From positions 1 to 8,804 of the forward strand of contig JAISEZ010000076.1 of NCBI GenBank assembly GCA_031263835.1: 8,804 nucleotides of DNA, written 5' to 3'. Numbering within the stretch: the stretch's first letter is position 1; the number at the start of each line of letters is the position of its first letter. Under the pieces are notes generated by a model. The model was not told the origin of the DNA and did not search any database. It saw nothing but the letters and a program-made list of their open reading frames with translations. Below, piece by piece: positions 1 to 5,573 of this stretch. The DNA is from Tannerella sp. (GTDB taxonomy: Bacteria; Bacteroidota; Bacteroidia; Bacteroidales; Tannerellaceae). The translations under genes and the position numbers were made by a program.

Positions 1-618
1 GGCCTGACCGTTGCCATGGCGCAGGGCGCAGGACTGGGCATCGACCGGGGATTCAACGATCCTTCCCTGCACGACGAACTGGTAGCCAGTTACGAAGAAG
101 TCATTCCGATGGTGGCCGAGGCCGGACTGACCAACCTCATCTGCTTTTCGGGGCGTCGCAACGGCGTGACCGACCTGCAGGGATGGGAAAACTGCGAAAA
201 GGGCCTGAAACGCATTACGCCCGTCGCCGAAAAGCACAACGTCGTACTGACGATGGAGCTGCTCAACAGCATCGGACACAAGGATTATCTCTGCGACCAT
301 ACCGTCTGGGGTGCGGAACTTTGCCGCCGCGTCGGTTCGCCGAATTTCAAGCTGCTCTATGACATTTTCCACATGCAAATCATGGAGGGGAATATCATCG
401 AAAACATCCGCAGGTATCACGCATGCTTCTCGCACATACACACGGGCGGCAATCCCGGGCGCGCCGAAATCGACGAAACGCAGGAACTGTATTATCCCGC
501 CATCATGAAGGCCCTGCTGGACGTCGGTTACAAGGGCTTCGTCGGACAGGAATTTGTCCCCAAACAGCCCGACAAAATCGCCTCGCTGGAGAAATGCATC
601 CGCATCTGCGATGTATGA
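1..618 (+). CDS. Hydroxypyruvate isomerase-like TIM-barrel protein (5' end missing)
   Basis: The frame is open from the first base, so the N-terminal part (about a third, judged from the usual ~300 residues) lies outside the window; the internal ATG at 16 is not the start. The 205 visible codons match the AP-endonuclease-2-like sugar isomerase fold (COG3622, hydroxypyruvate isomerase group). Candidate metal ligands fall in the expected order: Glu in MELLNS (codon 256), Asp in LLYDIFHM (codon 361), His in SHIHTGGNPGR (codons 433/439) and Glu in GQEFVP (codon 550). Enzymes of this group interconvert hydroxypyruvate and tartronate semialdehyde, but many Bacteroidota members are of untested substrate, and a 3-keto-sugar or other sugar epimerase is possible. 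Members often carry a Tat signal, which cannot be checked here. The TGA stop is followed two bases later by a heptamer array. The gene converges on thiL. The fold is secure; the substrate is not. Confidence 0.8.
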   Translation, partial: GLTVAMAQGAGLGIDRGFNDPSLHDELVASYEEVIPMVAEAGLTNLICFSGRRNGVTDLQGWENCEKGLKRITPVAEKHNVVLTMELLNSIGHKDYLCDHTVWGAELCRRVGSPNFKLLYDIFHMQIMEGNIIENIRRYHACFSHIHTGGNPGRAEIDETQELYYPAIMKALLDVGYKGFVGQEFVPKQPDKIASLEKCIRICDV

Positions 619-620
619 AA

Positions 621-750
621 TTAGTGGTTAACGGTTAACGGTTAACGGTTAATGATTAGTGATTCCGGTCTGCGCCATCTCCGCGCTAACCATTAACCAC
701 TAATCATTAATCACTAATCACTAATCACTAATCACTAATCACTACTAATC
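621..750. repeat. Heptamer array with inverted halves between convergent genes
   Basis: The left half (621-664) is six contiguous 7-mers: TTAGTGG, three copies of TTAACGG, TTAATGA and TTAGTGA. After a 21-bp GC-rich spacer (665-685), the right half (686-750) carries the complementary class: CTAACCA, TTAACCA, CTAATCA, TTAATCA, four copies of CTAATCA and a broken end. The halves are imperfect inverted repeats and could fold into a long A+T-rich stem. The position between two converging genes suits a bidirectional transcription barrier, although no T-tract typical of an intrinsic terminator is present. The array overlaps the last codons of thiL. Function is inferred; the repeat structure is read directly. 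Confidence 0.85.
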
Positions 751-1766
751 GCGTTCCATCCCTGTGCGCGGAGGGGGATTTCTTCGCCGTTACGTCCGAC
801 CAGGCAGTTCCCCAGTTCCGGTTTGGTGATGTAGCCGATGACTTTGATGCCCTGCATGGCTTCCACCTGCTCGTGGCACGTCAGCGGCACAGTGAAGAGC
901 AGCTCATAATCCTCGCCGCCGTTCAGGGCTGCCGTCACCAGATTCAGGTTGAACTGTTCGGCCATCACGGCCGTCTGGTAGTCGACGGGAATACGTTCTT
1001 CATAAATGCGGCATCCCGTCCCGCTTTGGCCGGTGATGTGAATCAGTTCGGAGGAAAGGCCGTCGGAAATGTCCATCATGGCTGTGGGGACGATGCCGGC
1101 GGCGGCCAGCATCTCGACGACGTCCTTGCGGGCTTCGGGTTTCAGCTGGCGTTCGAGCAGGTATTCCCTTCCGGAGAAATCGGGCGCAAAGTCCTTTTCG
1201 CCCCTGAAGACGGTTTTCTCGCGTTCCAGCAGCTGCAGCCCCATGTAGGCCGCACCCAGGTCGCCCGAGACGCAAATCAGGTCGGTCTCCCGCGCGCCGT
1301 CGCGACAGGTGATTTTACCCGCTTCGCCTTCGCCGATGCAGGTGGCGCTCAGGGTCAAACCCGTGCGCGAGGCGGAGGTGTCGCCGCCTACCAGGTCCAC
1401 GCCGTAAACGTCGCACGCCTGCAGCAGTCCGCCGTACAGTTCTTCCATGTCTTCGACGCTGAAACGGGTGGACAGGCCGACGGATACCGTCAGCTGTTTC
1501 GGACGCCCGTTCATCGCGTAGATGTCGGAGAAATTCACGACCGCGGTTTTGTAGCCCAGGTGCCGGAGCGGGACGTACATCAGGTCGAAATGAATGCCTT
1601 CCAGCAATAAATCGGTGGTGACCAGGACGCGCCTGTCGCCGTAGTCGAGTATGGCGGCGTCGTCGCCCACGCCTTTCAGCGTGCTCGGGTTCTTCAGCGT
1701 AATGCCCCCGGTCAGGCGGCGAATCAGTCCAAATTCGCCCAGCGTGTTGATTTCTGTTCGTGACAT
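735..1766 (-). CDS. thiL: Thiamine-monophosphate kinase ThiL
   Basis: ThiL phosphorylates thiamine monophosphate with ATP to give thiamine diphosphate, the last step of cofactor synthesis, in the cytosol. The 343-residue protein has normal family length and shows the conserved motifs in order: GVGDDAA near residue 32, TTDLLLEGIHF at 50-60, SDIYAMN at 80-86, VGGDTS at 126-131, MDISDGL at 231-237 and GGEDYELLF at 283-291. The Asp-rich motifs hold Mg-ATP and substrate in this AIR-synthetase-type fold. The start MSRTEINTLGEFGLI aligns with Bacteroidales homologues as I know them. The last residues (ISSD) and the TAG stop are written in the adjacent heptamer array, so the native C-terminus seems to have been replaced or extended by repeat sequence. 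The gene lies downstream of lpxK on the same strand but behind a 157-bp repeat-filled gap, so co-transcription is plausible but not certain. Confidence 0.96.
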   Translation of the reverse strand: MSRTEINTLGEFGLIRRLTGGITLKNPSTLKGVGDDAAILDYGDRRVLVTTDLLLEGIHFDLMYVPLRHLGYKTAVVNFSDIYAMNGRPKQLTVSVGLSTRFSVEDMEELYGGLLQACDVYGVDLVGGDTSASRTGLTLSATCIGEGEAGKITCRDGARETDLICVSGDLGAAYMGLQLLEREKTVFRGEKDFAPDFSGREYLLERQLKPEARKDVVEMLAAAGIVPTAMMDISDGLSSELIHITGQSGTGCRIYEERIPVDYQTAVMAEQFNLNLVTAALNGGEDYELLFTVPLTCHEQVEAMQGIKVIGYITKPELGNCLVGRNGEEIPLRAQGWNAISSD

Positions 1767-1782
1767 ACTTGTATATTTAAAG

Positions 1783-1822
1783 ATTCAATGATTCAATAAT
1801 TCAATCATTCAAGGGTTCAAAA
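1783..1822. repeat. Octamer array, copy nearest thiL
   Basis: Five contiguous 8-mers: ATTCAATG, ATTCAATA, ATTCAATC, ATTCAAGG and GTTCAAAA (minus-strand class TTGAATCA/TTGAACCC). The array lies 16 bp upstream of the thiL start and contains the TGA that ends the small chimeric remnant frame. Confidence 0.8.
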
Positions 1823-1890
1823 GAGCGGACGTGCTGCAGAACGGGTTCGTTTAACTGTTCGCCCCTGCCGAAGATTTCTGTTCGTGACAT
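1801..1890 (-). pseudogene. Chimeric thiL-head/lpxK-tail remnant (29 codons)
   Basis: The duplication places a second copy of the thiL start (ATG at 1890-1888, encoding MSRTEI exactly as in thiL) in frame with a second copy of the LpxK C-terminus. The result reads MSRTEI then FGRGEQLNEPVLQHVRSFE-PLND and a TGA at 1803-1801. The genuine LpxK end reads FGGGEQLNELVLQHVRSFE-PLNH. It keeps a start codon and the same upstream bases as thiL, so it may be translated, but nothing suggests that the peptide has a job. I treat it as a by-product of the tandem duplication. A role as a short upstream frame affecting thiL translation is possible but unsupported. Confidence 0.7.
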
Positions 1891-1897
1891 ACTTATT

Positions 1898-1945
1898 ATT
1901 CAAAGATTCAATGATTCAAAGATTCAATGGTTCAATGGTTCAAAA
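1898..1945. repeat. Octamer array at the lpxK 3' end
   Basis: Six contiguous 8-mers: ATTCAAAG, ATTCAATG, ATTCAAAG, ATTCAATG, GTTCAATG and GTTCAAAA. On the minus strand they read TTGAACCA/TTGAATCT. The array encodes the last LpxK residues (EPLNH) and supplies its TGA stop at 1926-1924. Because the unit is 8 bp, the TGA recurs in all three frames. Confidence 0.85.
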
Positions 1946-3021
1946 GAGCGGACGTGCTGCAGAACGAGTTCGTTTAACTGTTCACCTCCGCCAAAGAGTA
2001 CCGCCGTTTCAATCGGCACGTAATACATCCGGCTGCGCCACGTTTCCGGAAAACGGGGATTGCTGCGGATGCGGGCAGCGTCTTTCTCCGTGCAGAGAAT
2101 CAGCGAACGGGCAGGTTCCATGCGCTGCAACGCCGTTTCCATTCGCCGGATATCCCGCTTCCCGAATGCATGATGGTCGGCAAAGGTCATTACTTCGACC
2201 TGCTCCGACCGCTTTCTCACGGCTTCAATCAGCGGCGCGGGTACGGCGATGCCGGTAATCAGCAGGATGCGGTCGTCCCTTTGCAGGCTGTCCAGCGTGC
2301 CGAACGCGCGCGCGTCGGGAAAGACGCCCCTGAACGGCAGGTAGGTGACTGCAGTGAAAAACAGTGACTGATGCGGTTTCAGGTTCAGTCCGTCCCGGAT
2401 GATGCGGCTTTCCGCAGGCGGCAGCGAGGCGTCGCACCTGCTTGCGACGACGATGTCCGCCCGGCCTGCACAGCAGGCCGGCTCGCGCAGCCGGCCTGCC
2501 GGCAACAGCCTGTCCCGGTAATACGGCCGGCGACCGTCCGTGAGCAGCAGGGAGAGGGAGGGACGCACGTACCGGTGCTGAAATCCGTCGTCCAGCAGGA
2601 TGACCTGCGGCCGCCGGTCTTCCGGCAGGGCCAGCAGGTTCCGCATCCCGCGGCGCCGGTTCGCATCCACGGCCACCGTCACGTCCGGATACCTGCGCTT
2701 AATCTGGTGGCTTTCGTCGCCGATGTCCGCAGCGGTACTCTCTACGCCGGCCAGGACGTATCCCCGCGTCTTCCGCCGGTATCCCCGGCTCAGCACGCCC
2801 ACGCGGTAGCGCTCTTTCAACAGGCGGATAAGGTATTCCACCATCGGCGTCTTGCCGCTTCCGCCCGCCGTCAGGTTTCCGACGCAAATGAGCGGCGCCG
2901 GGTACGAGTGCGAAGGAAGCAGTCCCCGGTCAAAAAACAGGTTGCGGATTCGCACGCCCGTCCCGTACAGCCAGGAGCAGGGAAGTAACAGAGGGCGCAG
3001 TTTGCGTAATACGGCCGGCAC
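1924..3021 (-). CDS. lpxK: Tetraacyldisaccharide 4'-kinase LpxK
   Basis: LpxK phosphorylates the 4' position of tetraacyldisaccharide 1-phosphate to make lipid IVA, on the cytosolic face of the inner membrane, in the lipid A pathway. The 365-residue protein has the family layout: an N-terminal hydrophobic patch with WLYGTGVRIRN (residues 17-27), the Walker A stretch GNLTAGGSGKTP at 48-59, LSRGYRRKTRG at 77-87, GDES at 101-104 in place of the usual GDEP, and the diagnostic DDGFQHR at 144-150. The start is GTG (3021-3019), preceded by GGGGGAG at a suitable ribosome-binding distance; the frame before it is occupied by the sppA end. Only 19 bp separate it from sppA, so the two are almost surely co-transcribed. 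The last residues and the stop fall in an octamer array, and a diverged copy of the 3' end lies downstream. Confidence 0.96.
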   Translation of the reverse strand: MPAVLRKLRPLLLPCSWLYGTGVRIRNLFFDRGLLPSHSYPAPLICVGNLTAGGSGKTPMVEYLIRLLKERYRVGVLSRGYRRKTRGYVLAGVESTAADIGDESHQIKRRYPDVTVAVDANRRRGMRNLLALPEDRRPQVILLDDGFQHRYVRPSLSLLLTDGRRPYYRDRLLPAGRLREPACCAGRADIVVASRCDASLPPAESRIIRDGLNLKPHQSLFFTAVTYLPFRGVFPDARAFGTLDSLQRDDRILLITGIAVPAPLIEAVRKRSEQVEVMTFADHHAFGKRDIRRMETALQRMEPARSLILCTEKDAARIRSNPRFPETWRSRMYYVPIETAVLFGGGEQLNELVLQHVRSFEPLNH

Positions 3022-3040
3022 GTTTCGGTCTCCCCCGTTT

Positions 3041-4813
3041 TTAGAGCGGTTTCAGGTCATACGGTATCCGGGCCTGGATGCCGCAGGTGGAACGCAGTTG
3101 CTGCAAGGTTCTGAAATAGTCATAATCTTCGCCAATCAGGTCGCGCGCCATCGACACCCTGACCCCGTCCAGCTGCTTTTTCAGCAGTTCCATGAAGAAA
3201 TCGTCGGACGCCGGCGCGCAAGTCAGCGTATAATTATAAACGTTAGCCAGTTCGGCGGCCAGTTCAACCGCCCTGTCCAGTCCGCCCAGTTCGTCCACCA
3301 GGCCCGCTTCCAGCGCCTGTTCGCCCGTCCATACGCGGCCCTGCCCGATGGCGTCGATTTCCCCGGCGCTCATGCCCCGGCCATCCGAACAGCGGGTCAG
3401 GAACGTTTGATAACATCTTTCGACATATCCCTGTATCAGGGCTTTTTCCCCGTCGGTCATCGGACGGGCCACATTCCCCATGTCTGCGTACCGGCCGGTT
3501 TTTACGACTTCGGAACCCAGGGCCAGTTTCTCGAACAGTCCGGTCGCATTCGGGAATATCCCGAACACGCCGATGGAACCGGTCAGCGTGTTGGCTTCGG
3601 CCACGATTTTACTGGCTGCGCAGGAGATGTAGTATCCGCCCGACGCCGCCACATTCCCCATCGAGACGACGACGGGTTTCGATTTCTTCAGTTCGGAGAC
3701 CTGTTTCCATATCTGTTCGGAGACATAGGCGCTTCCTCCCGGCGAATTGACGCGGAGAACGACGGCTTTCACCTGCTCGTCTTCCTTCAGCTTTCTGAGT
3801 TCGTCGGCCAGGTCTTCCGTAATCTGCTTTTCCATCCGGTAGGGAGACGACACGGGCGACTGGGTGATTTCGCCTTCCGCATACACCACGGCTATTTTGT
3901 TCCGGTATTTCCGGGCCTTTTTCCCGATTTTTTTCATCTTGCCAAGTGCTGCCGTTTTCAGGCGCCGGCCGGTTTGTCCGGCTTCTTCCTTCAGCAGGTC
4001 TTCCACGTCGCTCCGGAATTTCAGCCCGTCAATCAGTTGACATTCCACCGCCCGTGCGGGGTCGGCAAAAAACAGCCCTTCATCGACAAACTCGGCGACG
4101 GTCGAAGCCGGGATTTGACGGCTCTCCGCAATCCCGTTCACCACGCGGTTCCAGATGCCGTTGATATAGGAGGTAATCTGTTCGCGGTTGGCATCGCTCA
4201 GCCTGTCGGAGATAAACGGTTCCACCGCGCCTTTGTATGTCCCCACCTTGAAAACGTTCATCTCGATGCCGGCCTTTTCCATCAGCCCCCGGTAAAACAG
4301 GGTCTGCGAAGCCATGCCGGTCAGCCCGAGTATCCCCTGCGGATTGAGGTAAACCTGATTGGCCACCGAAGCCAGGTAATAACTGCCCTGCGTATAGCTG
4401 TCGGCATACGCGATGATGAATTTTCCGCTTTCCCGGAAGTCCGTCAGCGCCCGGCGGATGGCGTCGAGGCCGGCCGTTCCGGTTTGAAATACGCCCATAT
4501 CCAAATAAATACCTTTGACTGTATTTTGTTCCCTGGCGTTCCGGATAGCCGTCAGAATATCCTTTAACGACAGCGTTTCCTCCTCGCCCAGCAGCAGGGA
4601 GAGCGAATTATCCGCAGGCGAATCCAGCATGGCGCCGGAGAGCGAAAGCCGGAAAATGCTTTCGCCGGACTGCAGGACGGGTGTTGCGTTTGACTGCGAG
4701 CCGATACTCGCCAGTAAAGCGACTGAAAGAAGGCCCGTAACAACCGCCAGTAACACAAATGCAAAAATGGCGCCTAACGTGGAGGCGAACATCATCTTAA
4801 AAAACTGTTTCAT
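3041..4813 (-). CDS. sppA: Signal peptide peptidase SppA, 67K type
   Basis: SppA is a membrane-anchored serine protease that digests cleaved signal peptides in the inner membrane. The 590-residue length matches the long, two-domain (E. coli-type) form. An N-terminal membrane segment spans roughly residues 8-36. The catalytic Ser-Lys dyad is visible: Lys194 in VGTYKGAVEPF in the N-terminal half, and Ser391 in NVAASGGYY in the C-terminal half, preceded by VNSPGG at 355-360. The frame extends upstream to an ATG at 4858, but MKQFFKMMFASTLGAIF at 4813 is the better start. It begins the usual hydrophobic anchor, and a promoter -7 box lies inside the longer version at 4843-4836. The gene heads the sppA-lpxK transcription unit and diverges from the rhamnosidase gene. 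Confidence 0.95.
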   Translation of the reverse strand: MKQFFKMMFASTLGAIFAFVLLAVVTGLLSVALLASIGSQSNATPVLQSGESIFRLSLSGAMLDSPADNSLSLLLGEEETLSLKDILTAIRNAREQNTVKGIYLDMGVFQTGTAGLDAIRRALTDFRESGKFIIAYADSYTQGSYYLASVANQVYLNPQGILGLTGMASQTLFYRGLMEKAGIEMNVFKVGTYKGAVEPFISDRLSDANREQITSYINGIWNRVVNGIAESRQIPASTVAEFVDEGLFFADPARAVECQLIDGLKFRSDVEDLLKEEAGQTGRRLKTAALGKMKKIGKKARKYRNKIAVVYAEGEITQSPVSSPYRMEKQITEDLADELRKLKEDEQVKAVVLRVNSPGGSAYVSEQIWKQVSELKKSKPVVVSMGNVAASGGYYISCAASKIVAEANTLTGSIGVFGIFPNATGLFEKLALGSEVVKTGRYADMGNVARPMTDGEKALIQGYVERCYQTFLTRCSDGRGMSAGEIDAIGQGRVWTGEQALEAGLVDELGGLDRAVELAAELANVYNYTLTCAPASDDFFMELLKKQLDGVRVSMARDLIGEDYDYFRTLQQLRSTCGIQARIPYDLKPL

Positions 4814-4835
4814 ACTCTTTTCGTTTTTATTGCTA

Positions 4836-4843
4836 CAAATGTA
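4836..4843 (-). promoter_or_regulatory. Bacteroidota-type -7 box for sppA
   Basis: The minus strand reads TACATTTG, a full match to the Bacteroidota primary-sigma -7 consensus TAnnTTTG, 22 bp before the sppA ATG. No clear TTTG -33 partner is seen. The match is short, but its position fits a short leader. Confidence 0.6.
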
Positions 4844-4980
4844 CGGAATTTCCCGCATATACTTTGCGCGGGACAGTTTTGTGCATGAACAAAATCATGC
4901 CGCACGCAGTATAAAAGTTTTCCGCAGGTTACATTTCAAACGGTCGCACCCATTCAAGGGCGAGCGGCAGTGGCCGCCTC

Positions 4981-5028
4981 TGTCTGAACCGGGATTTACG
5001 GGATCTAAGAATGCTCGGGATGATTCGC
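4981..5028. repeat. Candidate interspersed extragenic repeat (ACCGGGATTTACGGGAT type)
   Basis: This segment holds GAACCGGGATTTACGGGAT followed by a diverged GGGATGATT. I recognise it from memory as resembling a short extragenic sequence that recurs in many Bacteroidota and other bacterial genomes, often mis-called as part of spurious frames containing SEPGFTG. Only one copy is in the window, so the repeat status rests on recollection and not on the sequence itself. The remainder of 4844-5071 shows no gene. Confidence 0.35.
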
Positions 5029-5071
5029 TGCTGTCCGGTGGCGCCACCCCTGTCGCTACTGCTGATTCGCA

Positions 5072-5089
5072 TTAATCACTAAACACTCA
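5072..5089. repeat. Heptamer-array remnant, left of the palindromic element
   Basis: TTAATCA (5072) and CTAAACA (5079) followed by CTCA are in heptamer phase and of the same class as the arrays at 686-750. The last eight bases (5082-5089, AACACTCA) recur at 5501-5508. Confidence 0.6.
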
Positions 5090-5092
5090 GAT

Positions 5093-5157
5093 TGCAATTC
5101 AAATTGTCGCGCCGGTCGAAATCTGAATCTGATTCCCTCCGTCATCAATGGTGACGG
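5093..5157. repeat. Left inverted arm of the element
   Basis: It begins TGCAATTCAAATTG and includes CGCGCCGGTCG and CTGAATCTGATTCCC, then ends in the first 19-bp palindrome. It matches the reverse complement of 5433-5497 at 61 of 65 positions. The arms could pair into a very long cruciform or RNA stem. Confidence 0.9.
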
Positions 5158-5451
5158 ACGCAGTGCAGCCTGCACCGGCTCCGTCACCATTGATGACGGT
5201 CGCAATGCAAGCTGCACCGGCTCCGTCACCATTGATGACGGACGCAATGCAAGCTGCACCGGCTCCGTCACCATTGATGACGGTCGCAATGCAGGCTGCA
5301 CCGGCTCCGTCAGCGTTGCTGACGGACGCAATGCAGCCTGCACCGGCTCCGTCAGCGTTGATGACGGACGCAATGCAGCCTGCACTGGCTCCGTCAGCGT
5401 TGCTGACGGACGTAATGCAGGCTGCACCGGCTCCGTCAGCATTGCTGACGG
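5139..5451. repeat. Seven 42-bp tandem units with palindromic cores, plus a terminal core
   Basis: Units start at 5139, 5181, 5223, 5265, 5307, 5349 and 5391, and a last 19-bp core lies at 5433-5451. Each unit is a palindromic core followed by a 23-bp linker. The commonest core is CCGTCACCATTGATGACGG (units 2-4). Units 5-8 use the variants CCGTCAGCGTTGCTGACGG, CCGTCAGCGTTGATGACGG and CCGTCAGCATTGCTGACGG. Unit 1 carries the exact reverse complement of the unit 2-4 core. Linkers contain a second small palindrome, TGCA-nnn-TGCA, with nnn being GCC, AGC or GGC. Linkers run head to tail. There are no unique spacers, so this is not a CRISPR array. The 42-bp period keeps several frames open on both strands. 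Confidence 0.93.
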
Positions 5452-5497
5452 AGGGAATCAGATTCAGATTCCGACCGGCGCGACAAATTGAATTGCA
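5433..5497. repeat. Right inverted arm of the element
   Basis: Reverse-complement partner of 5093-5157, with mismatches at only four of 65 positions. It begins with the last palindromic core and ends AATTGAATTGCA, three bases before the right 8-bp direct repeat. Confidence 0.9.
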
Positions 5498-5500
5498 CCC

Positions 5501-5518
5501 AACACTCATCACTAATCA
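5501..5518. repeat. Heptamer-array remnant, right of the palindromic element
   Basis: AACACTCA is followed by TCA and a CTAATCA heptamer at 5512-5518. It is in the same 7-bp register as the left remnant once the element and one 8-mer are removed. Confidence 0.6.
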
Positions 5519-5538
5519 CCGGTTTGTGTTTTTATGAT

Positions 5539-5546
5539 TACTTTTG
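5539..5546 (+). promoter_or_regulatory. Bacteroidota-type -7 box for the rhamnosidase gene
   Basis: TACTTTTG matches TAnnTTTG, 27 bp before the ATG at 5574. A TTTG at 5523-5526 is only 12 bp upstream, too close for a standard -33 box. The place where a -33 box would fall is heptamer sequence next to the inserted element, so the insertion may have altered this promoter. Confidence 0.55.
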
Positions 5547-5573
5547 CGTGTTCATTTAAAAAAAGAGTTACAC

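Larger units (their letters stand above)
1749..1995. repeat. Imperfect 123/124-bp tandem duplication of the lpxK-thiL junction
   Basis: Two adjacent copies are visible, 1749-1872 and 1873-1995. Each begins (plus strand) with the same 22 bp, which is the complement of the thiL start region (1749-1770 and 1873-1894). Each continues through an octamer array and ends with the complement of the lpxK 3' end (1816-1872 and 1939-1995). The lpxK-derived parts are 57 bp long and differ at five positions, all transitions. The offset is 124 at one edge and 123 at the other because the octamer arrays differ. The divergence between copies argues against an assembly artefact. The copy next to lpxK holds the functional lpxK end; the copy next to thiL holds the functional thiL start. 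Confidence 0.9.
5082..5508. mobile_element. Putative MITE-like element with 65-bp inverted arms and 8-bp flanking repeat
   Basis: The 8-mer AACACTCA occurs at 5082-5089 and 5501-5508 and brackets a 411-bp segment (5090-5500). Inside, 5093-5157 and 5433-5497 are 65-bp inverted repeats with four mismatches, each starting 3 bp from the 8-mer. Removing the segment plus one 8-mer leaves a heptamer array in perfect 7-bp phase (5072, 5079, then 5512 falls on the same register). This is what an insertion with an 8-bp target duplication would leave. Several transposase families, including IS66 and IS1595, make 8-bp duplications, but I cannot assign one. There is no transposase, so mobility would need a helper. 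The boundaries and the mobile interpretation are inference from structure. Confidence 0.6.

Noticed and set aside
873..1610. Plus-strand open frame antisense to thiL
   Set aside because: It is a shadow of thiL, whose motifs are complete on the minus strand.
2852..4567. Long plus-strand open frame antisense to sppA and lpxK
   Set aside because: It is antisense to two well-supported genes with intact family motifs, has no recognisable domain, and is expected from GC-rich codon use.
4814..4858. Longer sppA start at 4858
   Set aside because: The extension contains the -7 box and puts 15 polar residues ahead of the membrane anchor; the ATG at 4813 fits the family.
4515..5075. Plus-strand open frame running from inside sppA into the intergenic region
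   Set aside because: It is mostly antisense to sppA, and its 3' part resembles a common extragenic repeat that yields spurious frames.
5139..5451. CRISPR array
   Set aside because: The units are contiguous with conserved linkers and no unique spacers, and there are no cas genes nearby.
5099..5512. Minus-strand frame of up to 137 codons through the 42-bp array
   Set aside because: Its openness is explained by the 42-bp period and inverted arms; the opposite strand is equally open. No clear promoter or homologue was recognised, so it is reported as a finding and not as a gene.
5544..5573. Longer rhamnosidase start at TTG 5544
   Set aside because: The TTG is part of the TACTTTTG box, and the ATG at 5574 begins a standard lipoprotein signal peptide.
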